Positions 36,291 to 45,528 of a stretch of 64,000 bases of DNA are shown in pieces. Origin of the DNA: Dehalococcoidia bacterium (lineage in GTDB: Bacteria; Chloroflexota; Dehalococcoidia; Bin125); contig JAJEJC010000007.1 in NCBI GenBank assembly GCA_022828105.1, positions 62,001 to 126,000 of the forward strand, read 5' to 3'. The notes beneath the pieces were generated by a model. That model saw only the letters and a program-made list of their open reading frames with translations. It searched no databases and was not told the DNA's origin. Every line of letters starts with the position of its first letter. The first letter of the stretch is position 1. Both the position numbers and the translations under genes were made by a program.

Positions 36291-37166
36291 TTATCGCGCC
36301 CGTGTCGAATCAAGGGAGCGCAACAGGGAACGGGCCGCAGTTGACACCTTGAGCGCCCAGGCCACTTCCTCGACATCGTGGACACGAACGACATGCGCGC
36401 CCAGAAACGCGGCGAGCACATTGAAGGCGATCGTCGCCTCGATCATGCCGGGTCGTCCCTGCGCGTCGTGTGATCGCAACTCGCCGTGGCCGAGCAGTTC
36501 GGCCAGAAATCCCTTGCGAGACGCGGATATCAGGACGGGGTATCCGAGGCTCGCGAGTTCGGGAAGTGCGAGCAGGAGGCGGATGTTGTCCTCCAGTCCC
36601 CGGCCGAACTGGAATCCGGGGTCAATCCAGACGGCGGGAGCACCGGCCTTGCTGATTTCGCCGGCCCGCCGCTCGAGGTAGTGGCACACCTCGGCGGCGA
36701 CATCGTCGTATGCGTGGTCGACCTCGCGATGGCGCTGGGGGCGGCCGCGCATGTGCATGATCGCGATTGGCGTCCCGGTCTCGACGGCTACTTCGACGGT
36801 CTCGGGATCCGCGCCGGTGATGTCGTTGATCAGATGAGCGCCGGCTTGGACGGCGGCGCGAGCGACGGATGCGGTCCAGGTGTCGACGGAGACCAGATGG
36901 CCCTCTGCGACCAGAGACTCAACGACCGGTCCGATCCGAGCGATCTCTTCGTCGGGAGCAATTTCGGCAGCGCCGGTTCGCGTCGACTGTGCGCCGACAT
37001 CGATGATGCTGGCGCCTGCGCGGCGCAACTGGTCCGCCCTGCGTGCCGCCTGACCGACGGGTACGACTGAGTCGATGACGGGCGAGTCGGTCGCAACGTT
37101 GAGAATGCCCATGACCAAGCAGTGGTCGGTCGCGTCGAGCGTTTGGCCGCCAAGTTCGATCAGCAT
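36291..37166 (-). CDS. folP: dihydropteroate synthase family protein (divergent loop 1)
   Basis: MGILNVATDSP..., ASIIDVGAQSTRTGAAEIAPDEEIARIGPVV, VSVDTW, HLINDITG, IMHMRGRPQ, ISASRKGF. Confidence 0.82.
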   Translation of the reverse strand: MLIELGGQTLDATDHCLVMGILNVATDSPVIDSVVPVGQAARRADQLRRAGASIIDVGAQSTRTGAAEIAPDEEIARIGPVVESLVAEGHLVSVDTWTASVARAAVQAGAHLINDITGADPETVEVAVETGTPIAIMHMRGRPQRHREVDHAYDDVAAEVCHYLERRAGEISKAGAPAVWIDPGFQFGRGLEDNIRLLLALPELASLGYPVLISASRKGFLAELLGHGELRSHDAQGRPGMIEATIAFNVLAAFLGAHVVRVHDVEEVAWALKVSTAARSLLRSLDSTRAR

Positions 37167-37176
37167 CGTGGAGTGC

Positions 37177-38616
37177 TCAGCGCCGCCTGGCGATGTAGTG
37201 AGGACTGCGGCCAAAGAAGAGCTGAGCGGCCTCCATGATCGACTCGTTGAGCGTCGGATGCGCGTGGATCGATTCGGCGAGGTCGGTGACACGGGCGCCC
37301 ATCTCGACCGCCAGCACGCCTTCACCGATCAGTTCGCCCGCGCCCGGTCCGACAATCTGCATGCCCAGCACCCGCTCGGAGCCCTGCTCGACAACCAGTC
37401 GTGTGAGTCCGTCGTTGCGGCCCGAAGCGGAAGCGCGACCGAGCGCCGCCCAGGGGAAACTGACCGTGGTCGCCTCGACATCGAGCGCTGCGGCGTCGGA
37501 CTGGGTGAGGCCGCACCAGGCAATCTCAGGGTCGGTGAAGATCACTGCGGGAACGGCAAGCGGGCGGAACGCAGCAGGCTCACCGAGAATCGCCTCGACC
37601 GCGACCGTCGCCTCCGCGGTGGCCTTGTGTGCCAACATCGGTTCGCCGGCGACATCTCCGATGGCAAAGATCGACGGCTCGGCGGAGCGGCGCTGCATGT
37701 CGGTGACGATGAAGCCGTGATCGTCGACATGCGCCCTGGTGCGGTGCAGTCCCAGTCCGCCGCTGTTCGGTCGCCGGCCGGTGGCAATCAAGACGCGGTC
37801 GAATGTCTCCGACCGCTCGACGCCCGCGTTATCGGCGAGGACCGCTTCGATGCCCTGGTCAACCTCCGTGAGCGAGACCACTGTGGTGTTGACGTGTGTT
37901 TCGGTGAACCGCGAGCGCAGGCTGCGCTTCAGCACGCGAACCAGGTCGTGCTCCACGCCGTTGAGGATGTCGGGCAGCGCCTCGACGACGGTGACGGACG
38001 AACCCAGTTCGGCGTACACGGTTCCCAGTTCGAGCCCGATGTAGCCGCCGCCGATCACGAGCAGCGAGTCCGGCACTTCGGGCAATTCGAGCGCCTGGGC
38101 GGCGTCCATGACGCGTTCAGAGTCGATCTGCAAGGGGCGGGCGATCACCGCCGTCGAACCGGTCGCGATGATCAGCGCGTCGAAGTCGAGCGGCAGGACC
38201 TCTCCGTTCGACTCGATGTTGAGTTGGGTCGCGTCGCGGATGCGGCCGAATCCCTGCTGATACTGGACCTGGCGCTGACGCCGCAGCAGCCCGAGTCCGT
38301 TGGTCATCTTGCGGACGACGCCGTCTTTCCAGTCGCGAAGCTGGTCCAGGTCTATCTGCGGGTCGCCGAAGTCGATTCCCCATTCGGACGCGTGGCGCGC
38401 CTCGCGCATCAGCTTGGCGACATGTAAGAGCGCCTTGGAGGGAATGCAGCCTTCATAGAGGCAGACGCCGCCGGGCTGGGGGCGCGTATCGATCAGCGTG
38501 ACATCGAGTCCTCGTTCGGCGGCGTGGAATGCAGCCGGGTAGCCGCCCGGTCCCGCGCCGAGCACGGCGACGCGGGGCGCGCCGCCGTTCGTTCCGGTAG
38601 CGTCGCTGGTCGCCAC
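37177..38616 (-). CDS. lpdA: dihydrolipoyl dehydrogenase
   Basis: VAVLGAGPGGYPAAFHAAERGLDVTLIDTRPQPGGVCLYEGCIPSKALLH (redox-active CxxxxC-type motif). Confidence 0.96.
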   Translation of the reverse strand: MATSDATGTNGGAPRVAVLGAGPGGYPAAFHAAERGLDVTLIDTRPQPGGVCLYEGCIPSKALLHVAKLMREARHASEWGIDFGDPQIDLDQLRDWKDGVVRKMTNGLGLLRRQRQVQYQQGFGRIRDATQLNIESNGEVLPLDFDALIIATGSTAVIARPLQIDSERVMDAAQALELPEVPDSLLVIGGGYIGLELGTVYAELGSSVTVVEALPDILNGVEHDLVRVLKRSLRSRFTETHVNTTVVSLTEVDQGIEAVLADNAGVERSETFDRVLIATGRRPNSGGLGLHRTRAHVDDHGFIVTDMQRRSAEPSIFAIGDVAGEPMLAHKATAEATVAVEAILGEPAAFRPLAVPAVIFTDPEIAWCGLTQSDAAALDVEATTVSFPWAALGRASASGRNDGLTRLVVEQGSERVLGMQIVGPGAGELIGEGVLAVEMGARVTDLAESIHAHPTLNESIMEAAQLFFGRSPHYIARRR

Positions 38617-38618
38617 TG

Positions 38619-40046
38619 CTAGCCCCCGAGCGCCAGGACGAGCGGCTGACGAATCACGTCGGCGATCCAGGTCATGAATCGAGCGCCGTCCGCGCCGTCC
38701 ATGACGCGGTGATCGAAGGTAAAGGAGAGCGGCAGGATGCTGCGCGGCTCCCAGTCGTTGCGCGCATCAGACCAGACCGGGCGTCGCTCGGCGCGGCCGA
38801 TGCCGAGGATGGCCGTGTTGGGGTGATGAATGATCGGCGTGAAGTGACCGGTTCCCAGCCCGCCGAGATTGGTCACCGTGAAGCTGCTGCCCCGGAAGTC
38901 CTGCAGACCCAGCGAACCGGAACGCGCTCGTTCGGAGATGTCGGTCAGTTCCACGGAGATCTCGATGATGTTCTTGGTGTCGACATCGCGGATTACGGGC
39001 ACGACCAGGCCCCTGGGCGTGTCGACGGCGACGCCGAGATGGACGTACTGCTTGATAATGAGCTCGTCGCGTTCAGCATCGATCGAGCTGTTGACGTGAG
39101 GATGTTCCTTGAGCGCGGCGGCGGTGATCTTGAGCAGGATGGCGGTGATCGTCAGGCGGCCGCCGGCCTCTTCGGCGTGTTCGCGGTAGTCGCGCCGCAC
39201 TTGTTCGAGTTCAGTGACGTCGGCAGTGTGGAACAACGTCACGTGCGGCACTTCGTGCCAGGCGGTCGCCATGTTGCGCTTGATCGTGCGGCGCAGACGG
39301 CTCATCGGCAGCCGCTCGACCGCACCGAACTCGGAGAAGTCGGGCAGCGGTCCCGGAGCGGTCGCGGTATGACTGCCTGCCGGCGCCGGTTCGGGGAGGT
39401 CCCGGGCATGCCGCTTGACGTCCTCCAGGTCGATTCTGCCTCCCGGCCCTGCTCCGCGCACGGCGCGGATGTCAACGCCGATCTCGCGCGCGAATCGGCG
39501 CACGGAGGGCGACGCGAAGACGGGCGTCGTTTCAAGGTCCCCTTCGACCAACGGCGCGGGAGCCGCAGTCGGCGTGGGCGGATTCGGCACAGTCGGCGCA
39601 GTCGGGACACTCCCGACCTGCTCAATCCCGTTGCCTGCTTGCTCGGAGCCGTTCTCAGAGGGCGCAGCGCCATTCTCAACGGGTGGAGCAGCCTGAGGTG
39701 GTGGTCCCGCCGCTTCAGTCGATTCTGGCTGAGCCGGCGCAGCGCTCGATGTCGCAGCTTGCGCAACCAGGTCAGGCGTCGAGTCGGGGCCGCCCGGCTC
39801 GATGCTGATCACGGGATCGCCGGGGCGAATCGTGTCGCCCGCCTTAACGTGCACTTCCTTGACGATTCCGGCAAGCGACGAGGGCAGGTCGAGCGTAGCT
39901 TTCTCGGTCTCGATCTCGGCGATCGGCTGTTCAATGACGATTGTGTCGCCCACCTTCACGTAGACCTGGAGCACGTCGGCCTCTTCGATGTCTTCGCCGA
40001 GGTCGGGCAACAGCACAAGTCCGGGGTCGGAAGCTGCAGTGGTCAT
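38619..40046 (-). CDS. dihydrolipoamide acyltransferase (E2), single lipoyl domain
   Basis: EIETEKATLDLPSSLAGIVKEVHVKAGDTIRPGDPVI; E3-binding domain; C-terminal FDHRVMDGADGARFMTW. Confidence 0.95.
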   Translation of the reverse strand: MTTAASDPGLVLLPDLGEDIEEADVLQVYVKVGDTIVIEQPIAEIETEKATLDLPSSLAGIVKEVHVKAGDTIRPGDPVISIEPGGPDSTPDLVAQAATSSAAPAQPESTEAAGPPPQAAPPVENGAAPSENGSEQAGNGIEQVGSVPTAPTVPNPPTPTAAPAPLVEGDLETTPVFASPSVRRFAREIGVDIRAVRGAGPGGRIDLEDVKRHARDLPEPAPAGSHTATAPGPLPDFSEFGAVERLPMSRLRRTIKRNMATAWHEVPHVTLFHTADVTELEQVRRDYREHAEEAGGRLTITAILLKITAAALKEHPHVNSSIDAERDELIIKQYVHLGVAVDTPRGLVVPVIRDVDTKNIIEISVELTDISERARSGSLGLQDFRGSSFTVTNLGGLGTGHFTPIIHHPNTAILGIGRAERRPVWSDARNDWEPRSILPLSFTFDHRVMDGADGARFMTWIADVIRQPLVLALGG

Positions 40047-40055
40047 GGCAGTCGT

Positions 40056-42758
40056 CTAACTCATCATCGGATCGGCGCGATCGGGATCGATGCCGAGCTG
40101 TTCGCGCGCCCGGAGCAGGGTGTCGCCGTCGATCTCGTCGCGCCGACCGAGCGCGCTGAGCGCGGACCAGACGACGTGATTGGCATCGACTTCGAAGAAA
40201 TCGCGCAACGCCTCGCGGGTGTCGGAGCGACCGAATCCGTCGGTGCCGAGCGCCGTGAGCGGGCCGGGCAGCCAGCGCGCGACGAGGTCGGGCAGCGAGG
40301 CGGTGTAGTCGCTGGCCGCCACGAACGGCGCGTCAGAGTGTCCCAGCGAAGTCTCCAGCCAACATCTGCGCGGTTCCTCCAGCGGGTGCAGTCTGTTCCA
40401 ACGGTCGGTGTGGAGCGCCTCTCGTCGCAGTTCGGTGTAGGAGGTGACCGACCAGACATCGGCGCGGATGTCGAAGTCGTCGCGGAGCATCTGTTGCGCA
40501 ACCCGAACCTCGTTGAGAATCGGGCCGCTGCCCAGCAATCGCACTTGCGGCGCTTCGTTGGGAACTAACGGATAGATGCCGCGCAGGATGCCTTCCCTGA
40601 CTACTTCCGACTCGGGCATCGGCGGCTGAATGTACGGCTCGTTCTCGACGGTGATGTAGTAGAAGATGCTCTCGTCTTCATCGTGCATGCGCCGAATGCC
40701 GTCCTGGACGATGACTGCGATCTCGTAGGCGTAGGCGGGGTCGTAGGCGATCAGATTGGGAATCGTCGAGGCGAGCAGGTGGCTGTGGCCGTCCTGGTGC
40801 TGCAGGCCTTCGCCGTTGAGCGTGGTGCGGCCGGCTGTGGCGCCGATCAAGAATCCGCGCGCGCGGGAATCGCCGGCGGCGTACGCCAGATCGCCGAATC
40901 GTTGCAGCCCGAACATCGAGTAGAAAATGTAGAACGGAATCGTCGGGACTTGGAGCGAGGAATAGGACATCCCGCCGGCAATGAAGGAAGACATCGCCCC
41001 GGCTTCCGTGATCCCCTCCTCGAGAATCTGACCGTCGCGGGATTCCTTGTAGAACAGCAGCCGATCGGAGTCGACCGGCTCGTAGAGCTGACCGGCAGAA
41101 GCGTAGATACCGAATTCGCGGAACATGCCTTCCATGCCGAATGTGCGGGACTCGTCGGGCACGATCGGCACGATGCGTTCGCCCAGCTCACGGTCGCGCA
41201 TGAGCCGGCTGAGCATTCTGACAATGCCCATCGTCGTCGACGCTTCGCGGTCGCCGGTGCCTTCAAGGAACTCGGAGAAGGTCTCGTCGGGCGGCGCGCT
41301 CAAACTGGATCGCGGGGAGCGTCGCTCGGGAACGTGCCCGCCGAGCGATTCCTTGCGTGTGGCAATGTACGTCGCTTCGCGGCTGTCACGCGAGGGCCGG
41401 TAGAGGGGCGCGCCGACGACTTCGTCGTCGGAGAGGGGAATCGCGAAGCGATCGCGGAACTGCATGAGTTCCTGCTCGTTCAGTTCCTTCTGCTGATGCG
41501 TGATGTTACGTCCCTCGCCGGCTTCGCCGAGTCCGTAGCCCTTGATCGTGCGAGCCAGGATCACGGTCGGCGCGCCACGATGGTCGACGGCGGAGCGATA
41601 AGCGGCGTGCACTTTCAGCGGATCGTGTCCGCCGAGCCGCATCCGCCAGAGTTCGTCGTCGGAGACGTCGTCAACCATCTGCAGCAGACGCGGATCGACG
41701 CCCCAGAACTGATTGCGAATGTATCCGCCGCCGGCCACGGTGTACTTCTGGTACTCGCCGTCGACGACCTCGCCCATGCGCTGGACGAGCAGTCCCTGAT
41801 CGTCCCGGGCGAGCAGCTGATCCCACTCCGAGCCCCAGATGACCTTGATCACATTCCAGCCGACGCCGCGAAAGACGGCCTCGAGTTCCTGGATGATCTG
41901 GCCGTTGCCGCGGACCGGTCCGTCGAGGCGCTGCAAGTTGCAATTGACGACGAAGATGAGATTGTCGAGTTCCTCGCGAGAGGCCAGGGCGATCGAACCG
42001 AGCGATTCCGGTTCGTCGGTCTCGCCGTCGCCGAGGAAGCACCAGACCTTGCGATCGGTCGGTTCGAGCAGGTCGCGGTTCTCGAGATAGCGGATGAAGC
42101 GCGCCTGGTAGATGGCCTGGATCGGTCCGAGGCCCATGGACACGGTCGGGAACTGCCAGTAGTCATCCATGAGCCAGGGGTGCGGATAGGACGGCAGGCC
42201 GCCCGAGAGTTCTTGACGAAACTTGTGGAGTTGATCCGGAGCGAGGCGGCCCTCGACGTAACCCCGCGCATAGATGCCCGGCGCGGAATGGCCCTGGAAG
42301 TAGACCAGGTCTCCGCCGGAGGGATGATCCTGGCCGCGGAAGAAGTGGTTGAATCCGACTTCGTAGAGCGTGGCTGCGGAGGCGTAGGTCGAGATGTGTC
42401 CGCCGATGCCGTGATTGTTCTGATTGGCCTCGACGACCATCGCCATCGCGTTCCAGCGGATGATCGACTTGATCCGCCGCTCAAGCGCGAGATCGCCGGG
42501 ATAGGGCGGCTGCTTCTCAATCGGAATCGTGTTGACGTAGGGCGTCTGCGAGGTGACGGGCAGGCGGATGCCCGAGCGCTGCGCTTCAATCTGCAGCGTT
42601 TGCAGCAGTCGCGAGACTCGGTCCGGTCCTCGCCGCCTGGCGACATCGCGAAGCGAGTCGATCCAGTCGTTGGTCTCCAGCCAATCCTCGGAGCCCGAAG
42701 GCTCAAAATCGCGACCAAGCGCCATTCGCCAGGGAGACTCGGAGGTGGTCATATCCAT
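40056..42758 (-). CDS. aceE: pyruvate dehydrogenase E1 component, homodimeric type
   Basis: NAMAMVVEANQNNHGIGGHISTYASAATLYEVGFNHFFRGQDHPSGGDLVYFQGHSAPGIYARGYVEGRL; WCFLGDGETDEPESLGSI. Confidence 0.97.
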   Translation of the reverse strand: MDMTTSESPWRMALGRDFEPSGSEDWLETNDWIDSLRDVARRRGPDRVSRLLQTLQIEAQRSGIRLPVTSQTPYVNTIPIEKQPPYPGDLALERRIKSIIRWNAMAMVVEANQNNHGIGGHISTYASAATLYEVGFNHFFRGQDHPSGGDLVYFQGHSAPGIYARGYVEGRLAPDQLHKFRQELSGGLPSYPHPWLMDDYWQFPTVSMGLGPIQAIYQARFIRYLENRDLLEPTDRKVWCFLGDGETDEPESLGSIALASREELDNLIFVVNCNLQRLDGPVRGNGQIIQELEAVFRGVGWNVIKVIWGSEWDQLLARDDQGLLVQRMGEVVDGEYQKYTVAGGGYIRNQFWGVDPRLLQMVDDVSDDELWRMRLGGHDPLKVHAAYRSAVDHRGAPTVILARTIKGYGLGEAGEGRNITHQQKELNEQELMQFRDRFAIPLSDDEVVGAPLYRPSRDSREATYIATRKESLGGHVPERRSPRSSLSAPPDETFSEFLEGTGDREASTTMGIVRMLSRLMRDRELGERIVPIVPDESRTFGMEGMFREFGIYASAGQLYEPVDSDRLLFYKESRDGQILEEGITEAGAMSSFIAGGMSYSSLQVPTIPFYIFYSMFGLQRFGDLAYAAGDSRARGFLIGATAGRTTLNGEGLQHQDGHSHLLASTIPNLIAYDPAYAYEIAVIVQDGIRRMHDEDESIFYYITVENEPYIQPPMPESEVVREGILRGIYPLVPNEAPQVRLLGSGPILNEVRVAQQMLRDDFDIRADVWSVTSYTELRREALHTDRWNRLHPLEEPRRCWLETSLGHSDAPFVAASDYTASLPDLVARWLPGPLTALGTDGFGRSDTREALRDFFEVDANHVVWSALSALGRRDEIDGDTLLRAREQLGIDPDRADPMMS

Positions 42759-42926
42759 GTCAGTTTACTCATCTGGAGGCCGCCGTCTGTTGACGAAACG
42801 GTGCGATCAATAGACTTAACCGAAGGATCACAGGTTGGGAAGCAGCATGTCGGCAGTGGCGGCGAGTGCAGCGAGGCAAGGGTTCGAGCCGGCGTTTGAA
42901 CGCTCCAGCATTGTCCAAGTGGACGC

Positions 42927-43556
42927 TTGTCCCCCATGCCCATTGAGGCCGCGCTCGCCTGGCAGCGGCGGCGGGCCGAGGCGGTGGCCAGCGGAGATCT
43001 GCCTGAGATCGTCGTCGTTGTGGAGCATGAGCCGGTCTATACGCAAGGTCGGCGCGGTGGCCGCGGGCACGTGCTCGGAGAGCTGTCGGCGCCGATTGTC
43101 GACACCGATCGCGGCGGCGACATTACGTTCCATGGTCCGGGGCAACTGGTGGTCTGGCCGATCCTGCGGCTGCGGGAACGAGGGATTGGGATCGCGGCCT
43201 ACGTCCGTGGTCTGGAAGCCGCGGCGATGCAGGTCGCGCGGTCCTATGGACTGAACCCGGAACGGATCCCCGGCCGGCCTGGGATCTGGCTGGGCGATCG
43301 CAAGCTGGCGAGCGTCGGCGTACGGCTGCAGGCCGGCGTGAGCAGGCATGGCCTGGCCCTCAACTGCGATGTGGATCTGTCCTGGTTCGACGCAATTCGC
43401 GCGTGCGGCATCGAGGGCGCGACCGCGACGTCACTGACGGCCGAGCTTGGAAGGCCAGTCACGGCCTCTGAGTGCGAACCGGCGATTCAAAATGCGGTCG
43501 CCACAGCGTTCGGGTTGCGGCTGTCGCCGGTAGAGCGCCTGGGCGACGAACCATGA
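42927..43556 (+). CDS. lipB: lipoyl(octanoyl) transferase
   Basis: VVVEHEPVYTQGRRGG; TDRGGDITFHGPGQLVVWPIL; GRPGIWLGDRKLASVGVRLQAGVSRHGLALNCDVDLSWF. Exact start uncertain (TTG 42927 or ATG 42936). Confidence 0.94.
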   Translation: MSPMPIEAALAWQRRRAEAVASGDLPEIVVVVEHEPVYTQGRRGGRGHVLGELSAPIVDTDRGGDITFHGPGQLVVWPILRLRERGIGIAAYVRGLEAAAMQVARSYGLNPERIPGRPGIWLGDRKLASVGVRLQAGVSRHGLALNCDVDLSWFDAIRACGIEGATATSLTAELGRPVTASECEPAIQNAVATAFGLRLSPVERLGDEP

Positions 43557-44443
43557 CACGCATTCGCGAGCGCAAGCCAAGTTGGATTCGCGCGCAGTTT
43601 CCGTCGGGAGCGCGATATAGCGAGATTAAACGCCTGCTGCGGGAAGAGACACTGCACACGGTCTGCGAGGAGGCGCACTGCCCGAACATCGGCGAGTGCT
43701 TCAATCGCGGCACGGCGACGTTCATGATCCTGGGCGATACGTGCACCCGGGCCTGTGGATTCTGCGCGGTCACGTCGGGCAAGCCGGCGCCGCTGGACTG
43801 GACCGAGCCGCGCCGCCTTGCCGAAGCGGTCGATCGACTCGATCTCGCCTACGTGGTGATTACATCCGTCAATCGCGATGACGCAGCAGACGGCGGCGCG
43901 CAGATCTTCGCATCGTGCATCGAGCTGATCCGGCAACGACGGGAGCAAACGGCAGTGGAAGTGTTGATCCCCGACTTCCTGGGCGACCTCAGCGCACTTC
44001 AGACGGTGTTGCGGGCCCGACCCACCGTGCTCAATCACAACGTCGAGACCGTGCGACGGCTCTATCCGACGGTGCGTTTCCAGGCTCGTTATCAGCGTTC
44101 CCTGGAACTGCTGCAGCGTGCGTCGGAATGGACACCGCGGATCCCAACAAAGACCGGCTTCATGCTCGGACTGGGCGAACAGCGCGAGGAGGTGTCGGAG
44201 TTGCTGCGCGACTTGCGGCAGGTGAACGTTGAGCTGTTGACCGTGGGCCAGTACCTGCGGCCCTCGCCGAAGCATCTGCCGGTTCATCGCTATGCGCCGC
44301 CCGAGGAGTTCGAGTCAATCCGCGATGAGGCGCTGCAGTTGGGTTTCCGACACGTCGAGTCGGGCCCTATGGTGCGTAGCTCCTATCACGCCGACCAACA
44401 GGCTCGCGCCGCACAACTCGTGAAGGTTGAACTCCACGCCTGA
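43553..44443 (+). CDS. lipA: lipoyl synthase
   Basis: CEEAHCPNIGECF and CTRACGFC Fe-S motifs; VITSVNRDDAADGGAQIFA; start internal to ORF 43472. Confidence 0.97.
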   Translation: MTRIRERKPSWIRAQFPSGARYSEIKRLLREETLHTVCEEAHCPNIGECFNRGTATFMILGDTCTRACGFCAVTSGKPAPLDWTEPRRLAEAVDRLDLAYVVITSVNRDDAADGGAQIFASCIELIRQRREQTAVEVLIPDFLGDLSALQTVLRARPTVLNHNVETVRRLYPTVRFQARYQRSLELLQRASEWTPRIPTKTGFMLGLGEQREEVSELLRDLRQVNVELLTVGQYLRPSPKHLPVHRYAPPEEFESIRDEALQLGFRHVESGPMVRSSYHADQQARAAQLVKVELHA

Positions 44444-44459
44444 GCCAGGGCGACTCCGA

Positions 44460-45296
44460 CTACGATTGCTCGCCCTCGTCAGTGTCCCGCGGCACGAGCA
44501 ACACGTCGCCGGGATGGATGAAACTGAAGCCGTCGAGGCTGTTCAACTCCATCAGCTTGTTGACGGTCGTCCCGAATCGCTCGGCAATGTCGTAGAGCGT
44601 GTCTCCATCCTCCACGACGTATTCGAATGTGTTGGCCGATTGCGGCAGCGCCACGGTGTCTTCGGCGTCTTCGGCGGCGGCGGAGGCTGGTTTCGGCGCC
44701 GCGACGACGATGGGCCTCACAACTGTGCTCATTTGGGACGACTGACCTGATGCGGTGAGTTGTGTGTTTGCCGGCGGGCTGACCTCAGTCCCGGCGGCGC
44801 TTCCCGACAATGAACTGGGCTGCGCCGCCTGTGGAGGCTGTAGCTGAGATGCGCTGATTCGGGAAACGGTGGTGTCTCCGTCGCTGCTTCGGTCGATCGC
44901 GCTGACGTTGTCGCGCAGTGTGGTCTCCGCGTCGCCGGAGCCTGACCCCTCAGAGCCAATCGCGCCGCCGATGAAGAGGAGGATCGCCAACGCGCCGATC
45001 GGACCGAGCAAGACCGAGGTTGGTACGCCGGAGACAGGCCGGCGCGCGGCGCGGAATGACGGGCCGGCCAGACCATAGGCGGAAACGTTTGCGAAGGGAG
45101 AATCGGATCGGCTCTGGACGGCGTTCGGACTGGCGTCGATTCGGTCTCGCCACCAGATCGTTGCCGCGGCCAGCACCAGGGCAACTCCGATGATCAACAA
45201 CCAGGCGCCGTGTCCGGGCCAGGTCAGACTGAACAGCAGAAGCAAGAAGAAGGCGGCGGCGGCAAAGGCCGCCGCGGGCTTTGGCTGCACTCGCAT
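44460..45296 (-). CDS. LysM domain-containing membrane protein
   Basis: C-terminal FEYVVEDGDTLYDIAERFGTTVNKLMELNSLDGFSFIHPGDVLLVP; N-terminal TM helices. Confidence 0.87.
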   Translation of the reverse strand: MRVQPKPAAAFAAAAFFLLLLFSLTWPGHGAWLLIIGVALVLAAATIWWRDRIDASPNAVQSRSDSPFANVSAYGLAGPSFRAARRPVSGVPTSVLLGPIGALAILLFIGGAIGSEGSGSGDAETTLRDNVSAIDRSSDGDTTVSRISASQLQPPQAAQPSSLSGSAAGTEVSPPANTQLTASGQSSQMSTVVRPIVVAAPKPASAAAEDAEDTVALPQSANTFEYVVEDGDTLYDIAERFGTTVNKLMELNSLDGFSFIHPGDVLLVPRDTDEGEQS

Positions 45297-45528
45297 TGTG
45301 TCATTGGCCGCGCCGCCGACGCACCAGCGTGTCTACTCTAGCCGACAGGACGGCGGGGTTGACGAGCACGGAGTGTTGCATCAGGAGCGCAACACTTACA
45401 GGATGTCGCGGGATGTCGCACCTGGTCGCGTACACTCGCGGGAACCGCGACAGTTCCGCCGCGATTCGGGACTCTTCGAGCAATGCGGCAGAACTGCTAC
45501 AGATGTGTGTAAGGGAGCGTGAACGGCG

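Noticed and set aside
38709-40568. 619-aa + strand ORF
   Set aside because: Antisense to the E2 gene and the end of aceE; composition is that of a shadow frame.
40683-42899. 738-aa + strand ORF antisense to aceE
   Set aside because: Fully opposite a clear AceE; long antisense ORFs are expected in GC-rich DNA and the translation shows no motif.
42860-42910. tRNA-like T-loop string 'gggttcgagcc'
   Set aside because: No acceptor stem, anticodon arm or D-arm could be folded around it; chance match.
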